Shown here one piece after another: positions 41,880 through 52,455 of a DNA stretch of 64,000 bases. Position 1 is the first letter of the stretch, and every line of letters starts with the position of its first letter. Where the stretch lies: assembly GCA_029550525.1 (NCBI GenBank), contig JAKPHF010000062.1, positions 1 through 64,000 on the forward strand. The letters run 5' to 3'. Source of the stretch: Planctomycetota bacterium (GTDB lineage Bacteria > Planctomycetota > Phycisphaerae > UBA1845 > PWPN01). The translations under genes and the position numbers were made by a program. The notes beneath the pieces were generated by a model. It did not search any database and was not told the origin of the DNA. It was given only the letters and a program-made list of their open reading frames with translations.

Positions 41880-43460
41880 ATGAACCACCGCCTCATGCTC
41901 GTGTTGATGGCCTGCTTGGTGTGGCATCTCCTGCCCCATCCCGCACGAGGCCAGTCGTTGGAACACCTGATGCGTTTCCAGGACTACACCGCCCACCGGG
42001 CGACCAGCAGCGACCCGTCCGGCGGCAATCTCGACATGCGACGCGTCGACGCGGGCCGGACACTCACGCTGGCTGAACTCGATGGTCCCGGCGTGATCAC
42101 GCACATTTGGTTCACGCTGTTGCACCCGTCGCGCGGCGCCCTGCGTCAGATGGTCTTCCGCGTGTACTTCGACGACATGCCGGAGCCCTGCGTGGAAGCT
42201 CCGCTCGGTGACTTCTTTGGCCTCGGTCATGCCCAAACATACGCGTACGCCAGCGAGCCGCTTGCGGTCGGCACGAACAAAGGCATGAACTGCTACTGGC
42301 CCATGCCGTTCGCTCGCAAGGCTCGCTTGACGGTGAGCAACGACGGACGACAGGACTGCCTTTCGCTGTATTACCAGATCGACTACCGCAAGCTCGACCG
42401 GCCGGCGGCCGATGGGCTTTACTTCCATGCCGCCTATCGCCAGGCCTTTCCGCCCGCCAAAGGCGAGCCTTACGTCATCCTCGACACCGATGGTGGTCGC
42501 GGCCACTTCGTCGGCTGCAATCTCTCCATCGAGCAGCAGGACGAAAGCTGGTGGGGTGAAGGCGACATTCGCATATACGTCGATGGCGAGCAAACGCCGT
42601 CCATTGCAGGCACCGGATCGGAGGACGACTTCGGCGGTGCCTGGTGCTACAGCCACGAGTTTGCCTTCGCCTGGTTCGGCGCTCCCTTACGCGCGCGATT
42701 CAATACCCAGGGTGTTCTCGAGCATTGCACACCCGACTTGCGCGGCAAGGACCTTACCCAATGGCGGTGGCCCGAGGCTTGGAAGCCGGGCGATCTGTGG
42801 AACGTGTACCGCTATCACGTGGCCGACCCTGTCCCCTTCCGCAAGTCCATCCTCGTCAACATCGAGCATGGCTGGAAGAACAACGAGCGGGCCGACTGGT
42901 ACTCCAGCGTGGCCTACTGGTACCAGACCGGCACGCCCTCGAAGCGCGTCGCGCTGCCCGCGGTGGAGGACCGGATTCCCAAGTATCTTCGCCCGCAGGC
43001 TCGCGGTCAGGGCCGCTGGGAAGCCGAGGATCTCGTCGATTCCGCCCAGGCCTCGGCAGGCAAACTCCAAGAGGCGGGCATGGAGTTCTGGGGCGACCTG
43101 TTCAGCCATCGCTACGCGCTGGAGTGGAACGCCAACGCACCCGGCGACACACTCGTCCTGCCGTTCACTGTCGCCGGTGCAGGCCGATACGGCGTGACGG
43201 TGCGCCTCACCCGCATCGAGCCCGGCGGAATATTCACCGTGGCATTGGACGATCACCCCCCCACCGAGCCGGTGAATCTCTACGGTCCGCCGCCGTTCCC
43301 GGATCTGTTCGAGCTCACCCTGTCCCCGGCATCGTTGGAACCCGGCAAGCATACACTGACCTTCACGTTCAAAGGTGCCGACGAAAAATCCAAAGGCAAA
43401 CGCCTGCTCCTGGACAAGTTCCACGTCCACGACGCCGCGGCCAGCCAACCCCCGCAGTGA
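41880..43460 (+). CDS. Secreted GH172 (DUF2961) protein with C-terminal beta domain
   Basis: 526 residues from ATG 41880 (GAGG 8 bases upstream; signal peptide MLVLMACLVWHLLPHPARG). The GH172 core has GPGVITHIWFTLLHPSRG near 75, GDFFGLGHAQTYAY near 105, FVGCNLSIEQQDESWWGEGD near 210 and GTGSEDDFGGAW near 240. Both acidic motifs are kept but read WWGEGD and GTGSEDD, against WWGEGE and GTGTEDY in the paralogue at 11386. The last 130 residues form a beta-sandwich resembling a carbohydrate-binding or galactose-binding module. A GC hairpin follows the stop by 15 bases. Confidence 0.9.
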   Translation: MNHRLMLVLMACLVWHLLPHPARGQSLEHLMRFQDYTAHRATSSDPSGGNLDMRRVDAGRTLTLAELDGPGVITHIWFTLLHPSRGALRQMVFRVYFDDMPEPCVEAPLGDFFGLGHAQTYAYASEPLAVGTNKGMNCYWPMPFARKARLTVSNDGRQDCLSLYYQIDYRKLDRPAADGLYFHAAYRQAFPPAKGEPYVILDTDGGRGHFVGCNLSIEQQDESWWGEGDIRIYVDGEQTPSIAGTGSEDDFGGAWCYSHEFAFAWFGAPLRARFNTQGVLEHCTPDLRGKDLTQWRWPEAWKPGDLWNVYRYHVADPVPFRKSILVNIEHGWKNNERADWYSSVAYWYQTGTPSKRVALPAVEDRIPKYLRPQARGQGRWEAEDLVDSAQASAGKLQEAGMEFWGDLFSHRYALEWNANAPGDTLVLPFTVAGAGRYGVTVRLTRIEPGGIFTVALDDHPPTEPVNLYGPPPFPDLFELTLSPASLEPGKHTLTFTFKGADEKSKGKRLLLDKFHVHDAAASQPPQ

Positions 43461-43474
43461 TGCTGGCGCTCTTG

Positions 43475-43498
43475 GAGGGCGGGCGTCTTGCCCGCCTC
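43475..43498. repeat. GGCGGGC hairpin after GH172 gene
   Basis: GAGGGCGGGC-GTCTT-GCCCGCCTC, beginning 15 bases after the GH172 stop. Same family as 11314, 23416, 24573 and 62640. Confidence 0.7.
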
Positions 43499-43608
43499 TG
43501 ATAGAGAAATCGGCGTTCGAGCGCAGCGTATTGCCAGCGCGAGCCGCGGAGGATCGATCTGTGGCAAGCGACGTTGAACGCGGATCACCACCTGCGGGCC
43601 GAGGTCCG

Positions 43609-43654
43609 CTCATCCGGCTCACAGCCGATAGCTCACCTCTCATAGCTCGCAGCC
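43609..43654. repeat. Heptamer tract containing the ABC exporter stop codon
   Basis: On the minus strand: CTGCGAG, CTATGAG, AGGTGAG, CTATCGG, CTGTGAG. The tract encodes the last residues (SYER) and its third unit supplies the TGA stop. Confidence 0.75.
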
Positions 43655-45591
43655 GGCGAGGTGGGGATGGGCTGGGTTTGGAGTTCGACCATCCGGCGGT
43701 AGCGGGTGCTGGTGGCGAGCAACTGCTCGTGCGTGCCCTGCTCGACGGCGCGGCCGTGCTCGAGGACGACGATGCGGTCGGCGTGAGCGATGGTGCTGAG
43801 CCGGTGGGCGATGACGAAGCTCGTACGGTCGGCCATCAGCGTCTGGAGGCCGGCCTGAATGAGCCGCTCGCTTTCGGTGTCGAGGTTGCTGGTGGCCTCG
43901 TCGAGGATGAGAATGCGCGGATCGGCCAAGAGCGCGCGGGCGATGGCCAGCCGCTGACGCTGACCGCCGCTGAGCTTGACGCCCCGCTCGCCGATCAGAG
44001 TGCGGTAGCCGTCGGGCAAGGCGGTGATGAACTCGTGAGCGTTGGCCAGCCGGGCCGCCCGTTCGATCGTGTCGGCCCCGGCGCCGCGCCGGCCGTAACC
44101 GATGTTGTCGGCGATCGTGCCGTCGAACAGAAAGGTGTCCTGCTCCACGATGCCCAGCAGTCGGCGATAGCTGGTCACCTCGATGTCGCGCAGATCGACG
44201 CCGTCCAGTTCGATCGCGCCTTCGACCGGATCGTAAAATCGGGCGATCAGGTTGCACAGCGTGGTCTTGCCCGCCCCACTCGGTCCGACCAGCGCGATCA
44301 TCTCGCCCGGCGCGGCCTCCAGACTCACGTCGGTCAAGACCCGCACCTTCGAGCCGGGGTAAGCGAAGCTCACGTTTCTCACGACCACGTGGCCTCGCAC
44401 GCCGTCGCGGCGTACGACGATCGCACCGGGCCGGGCAGGCATTTCCGTCGGCTCAGCCAGCAGATCGAGCACACGGTCGAGCCCGGCCAGTTGGTTCTGG
44501 ACCCCCGTCGCGCTCTCGGCCAGCGTCTCCAGCGGCGAAAGCAACGCCACCAGGAATCCCAGAAACATGACCAGGTCGCCCACGGTGAACGCGTTTTCGA
44601 TCGCCAGCGTGCCTGCCTCAACGCGGGCCGTGTCATCGAGGATGCGCATGCCGCCGTACCACAGCAGCACCGCCGAAGCGACCGGAATGAGCATTGCCCA
44701 CACCAGTTCGACGCTTCGCATCCACCACCAGGCGAGCACCTCCTGGCGGACCATGGTGTCATTGTTGCTGACGAAGTTGGCCGATTCGGTGCGCTGACGG
44801 GAGAAACTGCGGACGACCCGCATGCCGCCGAACGTCTCGGTGGCATGGCTGTCCACAGTCTGACGGCTGGCCCGCACGCCGCGAAACAGCGGCCGAATCC
44901 GATTCACCCACGTGCTGTGCGAGGCCAACACGATCGGAAACAGTGTGAGCGAGCAAAGGAGCAGCCGCCAGTCCACCCAGGCAAGCACGATCAGGCTGCC
45001 CGTCAACTGGATCATCGCCCGCCACGGGTTGTAGAGCATGCTGAAGATGAGGTCGGCGATGCCTCCGGCGTCCTCGCGAAGAATGCTGGCCACGCCGCCG
45101 GACTTGAGCTCGTACACCCGATGCAGCGGTAGCCGGGCCGCGTGATCGAAGACGCGGCGTCGGATGGAGACCTGCACCCGCTTGGTGACTCGCGTGGTCT
45201 GCCATCGGCTCCAGGTGTTGATGGCTAGCGAGATCGCGGCGATCACCACTGTGACCACCGCCACCACCGTCAGGAGCATGCGCCGGTCCGTCGGCAGCGC
45301 CAGCCAGACGGGCCACGCCGGCGGCAGCGGATGCCCGGCAAGAACGTTGTCGAGAACGATCTTCGTACTGTACAGCGGGATGAGCTTCAGCACGGTCCCC
45401 AGAGCCAGAGCGGCCAGGGCCAACCCGATGGTCAGCTTGTGACCCTGCAACAATCCCAGGAATTCGCGCAGCAACCGGCTGAGGGAACGGCTTCGTCGCG
45501 TCGATTTGGCGCCGGGGCCCCGCCGTCCGCTACGGCGGTCGGCTTCCAGTTGCTCGAGATATTGACGGTAGCGTCGCCGGCTGGATCGCAT
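43633..45591 (-). CDS. ABC exporter (fused permease and ATPase)
   Basis: 652 residues. An N-terminal basic cytoplasmic lead, six transmembrane helices (about 55-350, for example LTIGLALAALALGTVLKLIPL, LLTVVAVVTVVIAAISLAI) and a C-terminal nucleotide-binding domain with Walker A GPSGAGKTT, signature LSGGQRQR, Walker B ILILDEATS and H-loop IAHRLST. This is the MsbA/type IV exporter layout, probably acting as a homodimer on lipids or a hydrophobic compound; no partner gene reveals the cargo. The stop codon is inside a heptamer tract. Confidence 0.94.
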   Translation of the reverse strand: MRSSRRRYRQYLEQLEADRRSGRRGPGAKSTRRSRSLSRLLREFLGLLQGHKLTIGLALAALALGTVLKLIPLYSTKIVLDNVLAGHPLPPAWPVWLALPTDRRMLLTVVAVVTVVIAAISLAINTWSRWQTTRVTKRVQVSIRRRVFDHAARLPLHRVYELKSGGVASILREDAGGIADLIFSMLYNPWRAMIQLTGSLIVLAWVDWRLLLCSLTLFPIVLASHSTWVNRIRPLFRGVRASRQTVDSHATETFGGMRVVRSFSRQRTESANFVSNNDTMVRQEVLAWWWMRSVELVWAMLIPVASAVLLWYGGMRILDDTARVEAGTLAIENAFTVGDLVMFLGFLVALLSPLETLAESATGVQNQLAGLDRVLDLLAEPTEMPARPGAIVVRRDGVRGHVVVRNVSFAYPGSKVRVLTDVSLEAAPGEMIALVGPSGAGKTTLCNLIARFYDPVEGAIELDGVDLRDIEVTSYRRLLGIVEQDTFLFDGTIADNIGYGRRGAGADTIERAARLANAHEFITALPDGYRTLIGERGVKLSGGQRQRLAIARALLADPRILILDEATSNLDTESERLIQAGLQTLMADRTSFVIAHRLSTIAHADRIVVLEHGRAVEQGTHEQLLATSTRYRRMVELQTQPIPTSPAASYER

Positions 45592-45752
45592 CGCTTCAAT
45601 GATAGCCTGCGATCGAGGGGAAGCCGAACGAATCAGAGCCGGCGTCTGCGATCCCGGCGAACTCGGCTCGACAGAATGCTGTCGAATCCGTGCTCACCGG
45701 CTTGCCAGACACCGGCTCTGACTATGTTCCGCCTGCGACGGTTCGATCGTTG

Positions 45753-48477
45753 TCAACGACCGCACAGCGGATCGGCTGGCAACTCTGGCCCGCTGGCACA
45801 CTGCGCGAAGATCGCAAGGTCGCTGCCATCGATGTACTCGTCCGAGTTTGTGTCGAGACAAGCGCAGTACTCAGGCAGCGACGCGATCGTCGTAGCCGAC
45901 CCCGTAATGCAGGTCTGGAAGAAGGCAAAATCATCCTGATCCACATCGCCGTCGCCGTCGCTGTCGAACACTGCCTCGTGGCAGATATCCGCCTCCAGGA
46001 CCAGGTGATCGACCCAGACCGCCCGGGGGCCGTCCGAATCGCCGAAACACTCAACCTCCCAAGCAACGGTGAGCACGTCTCCGGTGATCTTTCCGGTCAC
46101 GCTGGCGAACGTCCAGTCTTCGAAGAGCGGCTGCGACAGCACAACCGTGCTGGCAATCGGCGCGGCGGCGCTATCGCCGTCGAGCAAGAAGAGGGTGACC
46201 TTGGTGCCATGCGTGCCGTATTCGCCGGAATGGCCGAAGTAGCCGCTCAGCGTGTACTTCGTGCCCGGCCGGGCCGCCAGCGTCTGCGACCACTGAGCCG
46301 TGCCTCGCGCGCTATATACCGCCGTGCTGGCGTAGTGCCCACCACGCTCCGGCGGAGGACAACTCGGGAAGGGCTGCCCCGCCCAATAGTCATCACGGAA
46401 GTTCAACAGCGGAGACGCGTTGGCCGGCTTCTCATAATTGTTCCAGAAGCGCAAGGTCCAGTCGCTGGCCGGCGAATAAGGCAGTTCGACTCGGGTGAAC
46501 TGGCAGTCCTGCTCCGGGGCCTCCGGCAGTTCAAAGCTCGGGTTGATGAGGTTCGGGCCGGGATTGATCACATTGAATCCCTCGCGCCAGACGATCGGGT
46601 CGTAGCCGGCCACCTCCACGACGATGTCGCGATACCCCGCCGGCTGGCCGGCCAGGTTGAACGTCGCGGTCACCTGCGTACCGTCGGCACTGACGCTGGT
46701 GGCGGCCAGAGGCGCTTTGACGATGTAGCCGGTGATCTTGTCCTGCTCGTCGCCCGTCTTGGGGCCGGTGATATCGCCAACCAGTGTGATCACGCGGTCG
46801 TCGTCTTTTTGGGCGATTTCGTACTCACCCAGGATGACATTCGGACCGCTGGTCACGACGAACTTGTCACCGGGCGTGAACGTGTAAGCGCCGAAAGCGG
46901 CGGAGTTTTGTCCGCTGCCGCCGCCAATGAGTTTTCTGCCGGCGTCAGCCCAGCCCACATAATCGTTCACCATGACACCCGGAGCCCGCAGCGTCACCGA
47001 GGTCTGACCGCTTGGCAGATTGACGCCGGTCAGCGTCACCGTGACGTCGGTCTCGCCGGAGGCAGCATAGTTCGGGGTCGTCATGCCGGTGATGCGAGGC
47101 GGATTGGGACGATTGTCCACTCGCAGCAGCAGGTCGTCGAGGTGCAGCGCCTTGATGTTCGTGCTCGGATGGTCGCCGTAGAAGACCACCGTCACCTGCT
47201 TGGTGCCGGCAGGGAACACGCCGCTCACCCAAAAGTCGGTTTAACCGAACGGGGTTACGACCCGCTGGCCGGGAGGCGTCTCGGCAATGATGGTGCCGTC
47301 CACATCGCCGGCTCGCAGTTGCGCGCCATAGTTCATGGCGTAGTGGTCCGCGGTGGCGGCCCACAGGCCGGTCAGGGTGAGCGTGGTATCGGCCGTGAAG
47401 TCCACAGGAACTGTCTGCCACACCCGATGGACGCCGCCGGCCGCCGTCCACTGAAGAGACATGTACTCATTGTCGACGTCGACGGTGCTAGCTTTGGTGG
47501 CCCCGGTCGGGAACGGGTAGAGTCGCGGGCACAACTGGCGATTGGCCGCTCCGTTGTCCGTGATATCCGAGCCGGGGAAGGGATTCGAGAACCAATGCGC
47601 TCCGGGCTCGAGATTCTCGCCGAACCATTGGAAGTTGACGGAGGTCCCGGACGCGTGGCAGCGGAACGTCGGATCATCGAGCAGGTTTTCCACCAGCGTG
47701 ACCGTCTGTCCGGTAGGAGTTCCGTTGAGCTCGAGGTTGTAGACGCCCAGCGAGGGGAAAGTCGGCGGAGTTCCCGTTCCACCGTTGAGGTTCTTGAACG
47801 AGACGGTCGCCATATTCTCGTGCTTGACGGTAACGACGCCGGAATACACTTCGTTCGTATTCACCTGATGCCTCAGCCGGACGCTGCTGTCGCCCAAAGC
47901 CGTGAGATTGCTGCCCCGCACCTGCAGGAAGACCGGGCCGGTATCCGGGTTGGTCTTGGTGAAGTTGCCGGACGCCCCCGATCCGCCGACGATGGTTACC
48001 CTGCCGGTGGCGTCGCCGGACTCGGAGACCATGAGACCGGTGGGCGGCGTCGTGCTGAGACCCCACTCGTGGCGATGCTTCCAAACCGCCACGAACCAGC
48101 CAAGGGCCGGAAGGAACTTCGCCGAGACGGGCGCGTTCGGATCCGCGTTGATTACGCTTTCCAGCGCGCTGAACGCACCGTAAGCATTCGCGGTCGGCGG
48201 CACGACCTCGACCGCGGCAGGATTGCTCAGGCCGCCGCTGAGATTGAACTCATACGCCCAGGGAGCCTCGATGAGCCACATCGAACGAGTCATTGGAGAA
48301 TGTAATGGTGAGCCCGTCGGCAATGTCGCCGTTGGAGACGTTCAGCCGGACCGTCGCCCGCGAAATCGATTGCCCCAGGATGGGCGGGTCGACCGACATG
48401 ATCATCTGAGCGTGCGTCAACGATACGACGGATGCCATCAAAACGACAGCCGCCTTCAGAGACCCTATGCCTTTCAT
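45753..48477 (-). pseudogene. Disrupted secreted protein with dockerin-like end (frameshift plus in-frame stop)
   Basis: Start ATG 48477 has GGAGGAGG just upstream and a signal peptide (LKAAVVLMASVVSLTHA). The frame runs to GDIADGLTITF...HRGSLGV and meets TGA at 48250-48252; one base off, the protein continues as YEFNLSGGLSNPAAVEVV, so a one-base frameshift lies near 48255. The continued frame meets TAA at 47241-47243 (ending VVTPFG) and resumes in the same frame as TDFWVSGVFPAGTKQ. The C-terminus has IPT-like and jelly-roll regions, then loops DSDGDGDVDQDDFAFFQTC and LDTNSDEYIDGSDLAIFAQC. The sense between the lesions is intact, suggesting recent decay or sequencing error. Confidence 0.8.
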
Positions 48478-49078
48478 CTGACCTCCTCCAGTGTGCCCGA
48501 AAGTGGAGATGATCGGGCTAATGAATGACGCGATTCCTTTCACCCAACCTGCCCGGAGAAAGAAGGATGCCCCCCAGGAAAGATTTGCGCACACGACAGC
48601 CGGGGCAGCGCACCGGCGCGTCCCATCTGCCGTTTATCCTCAGCATGCGTCAGCGTAGCCGCAGCCCGAAAGAGATCGCCTGCCCGGCGGTTGCCTCGTC
48701 AACGAAATGGGACCGATAGCCGAAAAAGCGACCTCTAAAAGCCTTCAAGTGCCAGCGTAATGTCCCCCTGGGGCCAATGTCAAGCAAAATATCGGCAGAC
48801 AGGCCACGGATTATGGCAGATTTTTTTTTGCAATCCCAAGGCTCGGCTGGGGAGCGGGCTATGAGCCAAACAGTAGCACAGCTCGTTGCGACAACGCTGT
48901 TTTCTCCATGTCTCCGTAACTCTGTGGTGAATCCTCTTGGTTGCAGCGGCCATGCGGACAAACGAACGACGCCGAGCCCGCGAAGGACTCGGCGTCGGTT
49001 GCTCTCGTGCCGCTCGAAGGGCAAGTCCGGAAACAACTATTCCTGCGGCTGCGGCCGTCTCGGCCGAGCAGGAGCTTC
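48478..49078. other. Intergenic region with one CTCTGT-family tract
   Basis: 601 bases between the broken gene's start and the 3' end of the next leftward gene. The tract at 48897-48934 is the only recognisable element; a T9 run at 48821-48829 follows a weak stem (GCCA...TGGC). No gene is supported. Confidence 0.55.
48897..48934. repeat. CTCTGT-family tract near the 49079 gene
   Basis: TTTTCTCCATGTCTCCG then TAACTCTGTGGTGAA. Its complement TTCACCACAGAG... matches the arms at 34652 and 34816. Confidence 0.6.
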
Positions 49079-51034
49079 CTATTCTTCCTCGGTAGCAGGC
49101 TCGTCGTCCGTACCGGGCTCTTCGTCCATCTCCATTTCCATCTGGCCGCCCATGCCGCCCATCATGAACATGGGAATAACCTGCGTGCGAACCATCTCAG
49201 ACACCGAGCTGATCAACTCGGACGGGATCAGGAACGTGACCTCCTGCGCCACGTTGCCCACGTTCACGGTGGTGAAGGCGATGGGGGCGGGTTTCTTCAA
49301 CGTGAGCTTGACGGGCAATTGGCTCTGCAGACGCGTGGCGATTACGTCCACGGCGCCCAGCAGGTGGTCCAGGCTGATGTACCCGACGGCGACCTGATTC
49401 TGCCTGGGGATGCGACCGGCGACCTTCACGATGCCCGGCTCCTTGGCCAGCGGCGCCTCGCCCTTCTGAGCCGTCTCAATGATTTTGGCCAGCCGCTCTT
49501 CGCCGCCGCCGAACGCGATAACGATGATGTTGTCATCAACCGCTGCCACGCGAACCAGAATGCCCTCGGGGCCGATGACCGCCTTGACCTGCTGGATGGC
49601 CTCCGGCGGAACGTCCGAAATCTTCTCCAGGTCCACCTTCAACACGTCCACCGACGCACCGGCAACCTGGGCCGCATCCGCCTGCCAAGTGATCGCGCCG
49701 ATGATCTTGTCCACCTCGGCCTGTTCCATGCCATCGGCCTTGGCCACGCCGGCGGCGATTTCCTTCACCCGCTCAAAGCCTTTGCGCAAATCATCGCGCC
49801 AGGCCTTGGGATCTTCCACCCAGGCCACCGACGAGAACCCCAACACGCCGGCGTCGCCCTCGGCGTCACCGATCTTGCTGATTGCCAGGTTGGCCCGCTG
49901 CGTGCGTTCGAGCAGACTCACCCACAAGTCCACCAGCGGCTGGAGATTCTCCTTGGTCAGCGGGCTGCCCGGATCGTCGTCCATCTGGCCCAGTTGGTTC
50001 ATCACGCCTTGAGCGGTCTGCCGCATCTGGTCCAGGTACTCGGGCGTGTTGGCAACGACCGCCCCCATGGCGAAGATGTAATCCTCCTGAGGCAGGCCGG
50101 TGAGCAACGGCTCCTTGGGAGGCTTGGTGGCGGCGACCATCCGGGCCATCTCGGTGTCGGGCTTCACGCGGCTGTACAGCACGAACTTGAGCCCAACCCT
50201 TGCGTCCAGTCCCAGGCCCACGCTGACCTCGTCGCTCTGGGTGAGGAACTTTTCGAGCTGCTGCACGGCCTGATTGGCCTGCTCTTCAGGCTGGGCACCT
50301 CCCGCGCTCATCCCCGCGAACGCTTCGCGCAGGCCCTCGGTGATCTGCCGGCGAAGACCATCCGAGAGTTCATCAAAGTTGATCCACAGGAACAGATCCT
50401 GCGTGGCGAAAGCCTTGACGCGATCGGGGGCCATAGCTTTGGCAACGCCGTCGCCCTCGGCCTTGGCAGCCGCGATGAGCGCCTCGGGTCGAGCGTCGGG
50501 TTGCTCGGGCGCCTTGGCGATCAGGACGAAGCCTTCGCGCGTGGCCGCGATCGACGGTGCGCCCGACAGATCGAGCCGATACAGCCCGTCGGTCGCCTCT
50601 TCAGCGCCCATGGACGTCAGCAGCGCCTTGGGATCGCTGGCCGGGACATACAGCACGAGGCGGTCGGGAATCTCCTCGACGTCCTCGATGTTCTTGGCGT
50701 TCAACAGAACCAGGGCTGCCCCGCCGTTCTCACGCAGCCCCTCGTCCATCTGCAGCGTCATCTTCAGCCAATCCAGCGGGGCGGGAAACATCCCCTCCGG
50801 ACCGAGCGGGAAGCCGATTTGGGTGGAGATCGCGATGATGTCCTGGTTGAGCTCGCCCAGGCTGCGCAGAGCCAGGAACGCCGTCGCATCCTGAGGAATG
50901 GCGTCGAGCAGAGCGGCGCGAGCCTCCCCTGCCGTCTCCGTTGCCGGAGTCTGGGCCCACAACGCTGCCGGCATCATCGCCGCGCCCGCCAGACAGAGCA
51001 GACTTGTCCGCCATCTTCGATTGATCTGTTGCAT
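49079..51034 (-). CDS. Large exported protein of unknown function
   Basis: 651 residues with a signal peptide (SLLCLAGAAMMPAALWAQ). The mature protein is a long alternation of alpha and beta segments with repeated TAFLALRSLGELNQDI / DRLVLYVPASDPKALLTSM / SIAATREGFVLIAKAPE phrases, suggesting two related halves, as in large planctomycete exported proteins of unknown role. The C-terminus is a Met/Gly run (MFMMGGMGGQMEMEMDE) then an acidic tail ending EEE. No catalytic motif. It stands alone on its strand between the broken gene and the OppF-type ATPase. Confidence 0.8.
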   Translation of the reverse strand: MQQINRRWRTSLLCLAGAAMMPAALWAQTPATETAGEARAALLDAIPQDATAFLALRSLGELNQDIIAISTQIGFPLGPEGMFPAPLDWLKMTLQMDEGLRENGGAALVLLNAKNIEDVEEIPDRLVLYVPASDPKALLTSMGAEEATDGLYRLDLSGAPSIAATREGFVLIAKAPEQPDARPEALIAAAKAEGDGVAKAMAPDRVKAFATQDLFLWINFDELSDGLRRQITEGLREAFAGMSAGGAQPEEQANQAVQQLEKFLTQSDEVSVGLGLDARVGLKFVLYSRVKPDTEMARMVAATKPPKEPLLTGLPQEDYIFAMGAVVANTPEYLDQMRQTAQGVMNQLGQMDDDPGSPLTKENLQPLVDLWVSLLERTQRANLAISKIGDAEGDAGVLGFSSVAWVEDPKAWRDDLRKGFERVKEIAAGVAKADGMEQAEVDKIIGAITWQADAAQVAGASVDVLKVDLEKISDVPPEAIQQVKAVIGPEGILVRVAAVDDNIIVIAFGGGEERLAKIIETAQKGEAPLAKEPGIVKVAGRIPRQNQVAVGYISLDHLLGAVDVIATRLQSQLPVKLTLKKPAPIAFTTVNVGNVAQEVTFLIPSELISSVSEMVRTQVIPMFMMGGMGGQMEMEMDEEPGTDDEPATEEE

Positions 51035-51262
51035 GTTGCCTTTTCCTTCTGTTCGTGTTCAACCAGTGACACTCATGCGGCTTGGCATGGTCCGTTCGTG
51101 CACATCACCGGTGGACTACTCTAACCGAGTCCGCTCCGCTGACAAGCATTCCGACACGCCCTTATCGGCAAAAATGACGGGGCACGGCGACCCTGGCGGA
51201 CGAATCGACCGCAAATCGCCGTAACTTCGCCGCGGATGGGGCATCGATCCGCCGGAACGACC

Positions 51263-52348
51263 TCAGGTATTGTTTTCCTGAAGTCTCTTTCCGACCAGTT
51301 CTACGAACGAAGAGGGGCCGATTTCGTCAGCCCGGTGGCAGGCTACCACGTGCCCGGATGGACATCCGTCATGCTCGACCAGCACCGGGTCTTCCTGGCG
51401 ACAGCGGTCAATGGCGAACGGGCATCGCGGGTGAAAATGGCAGCCGGGCGGTGGATTGATGGGGCTGGGGACTTCTCCGCCCAGCGTGACCAGCGTCCGG
51501 CGGCGAGCCGGATCCGGCTCCGGAACCGCGGCGAGCAAGGCCTGCGTGTAGGGGTGCTTGGGGTTGCGATAGATTTCCTCGGCCGGAGCCATCTCGACGA
51601 TGCGGCCCAGGTACATGACAGCCACGTCGTCGCTGAAATGCTCGACGACGGCAAGGTTATGTGCGATGAAAAGATAGCTCAGCCCCATTTCCCGCTGGAG
51701 GTCGCGCAGGAGGTTGAGAATCTGGGACTGGATCGAAACGTCCAGGGCGCTGACCGGCTCATCGCAGACGATCAGGTCCGGGTTGAGAGCCAGGGCACGG
51801 GCGATTCCGATCCGCTGTCGCTGGCCGCCGGAGAACTCGTGCGGATATCGACGCATGTGCGAGGGGCTCAAGCCACAACGGGTGAGCAGGTCGGCCACCC
51901 GCCGCTCGCGCTCCGCTCCCCGGGCGATCCCGTGGACGGTCATGGCTTCGCCCACGATGGAACCGACGGTCATTCGTGGGTTCAGGCTGCCGACGGGGTC
52001 CTGGAAGATGATCTGCATCCGCCGACGCAGCGCTCGCAGCTGCGTGCGGGATTGGGCGAAGACGTCGATTCCGTCAAACCGGACCTCCCCGGCGGTGGCC
52101 GGGATCAGTCGCAGGATGGTCCGCCCGACGGTCGTTTTCCCGCAGCCGCTTTCGCCCACGAGTCCCAGCGTACGGCCCCGCCCGATTGAGAAACTCACGC
52201 CGTCAACCGCCTTGACGTACCCCTGCACGCGGGACAGGACGCCGCGTCGGATGGGAAAATACGTCTTCAGGTCGCGGACCTCGAGAATAACGTCCTCGTC
52301 CCGACGGGACCGATCGAGCTGAACACTGATCTTCGGTGCTGTTGCCAT
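51263..52348 (-). CDS. Oligopeptide/dipeptide-type ABC transporter ATPase (OppF/DppF-like)
   Basis: 361 residues from ATG 52348; an in-frame ATG at 52375 is possible. It is the ATPase of a peptide or nickel importer: Walker [10 protein letters not shown] near 65, Q-loop [15 protein letters not shown], signature FSGGQRQR, Walker [13 protein letters not shown], and the C-terminal oligopeptide-transporter domain with [19 protein letters not shown]. Usually OppD, OppB, OppC and a binding protein adjoin it; none is in this window. It is either part of a scattered system or its partners are elsewhere. Confidence 0.9.
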   Translation of the reverse strand: MATAPKISVQLDRSRRDEDVILEVRDLKTYFPIRRGVLSRVQGYVKAVDGVSFSIGRGRTLGLVGESGCGKTTVGRTILRLIPATAGEVRFDGIDVFAQSRTQLRALRRRMQIIFQDPVGSLNPRMTVGSIVGEAMTVHGIARGAERERRVADLLTRCGLSPSHMRRYPHEFSGGQRQRIGIARALALNPDLIVCDEPVSALDVSIQSQILNLLRDLQREMGLSYLFIAHNLAVVEHFSDDVAVMYLGRIVEMAPAEEIYRNPKHPYTQALLAAVPEPDPARRRTLVTLGGEVPSPINPPPGCHFHPRCPFAIDRCRQEDPVLVEHDGCPSGHVVACHRADEIGPSSFVELVGKRLQENNT

Positions 52349-52455
52349 CGTCCTTAGCTTAAGCAAAACAGGCATTTAACGCCAGAACCCAGGCGCCGGC
52401 CGACCCGCCCCTGTAGTACGGTGCGTGCGGTGAACGGATCGGTATAATCGGTCTC

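Noticed and set aside
45690..48305. 871-residue open frame opposite the broken secreted gene
   Set aside because: The minus strand shows a signal peptide, beta domains and a dockerin-like end; the + frame is an antisense shadow despite being uninterrupted.
48777..48835. T9 run after a short stem as a terminator
   Set aside because: The stem is only four pairs (GCCA/TGGC), too weak to call.
48941..51124. 727-residue frame opposite the exported unknown
   Set aside because: Antisense shadow. The minus-strand gene has a signal peptide and a natural composition.
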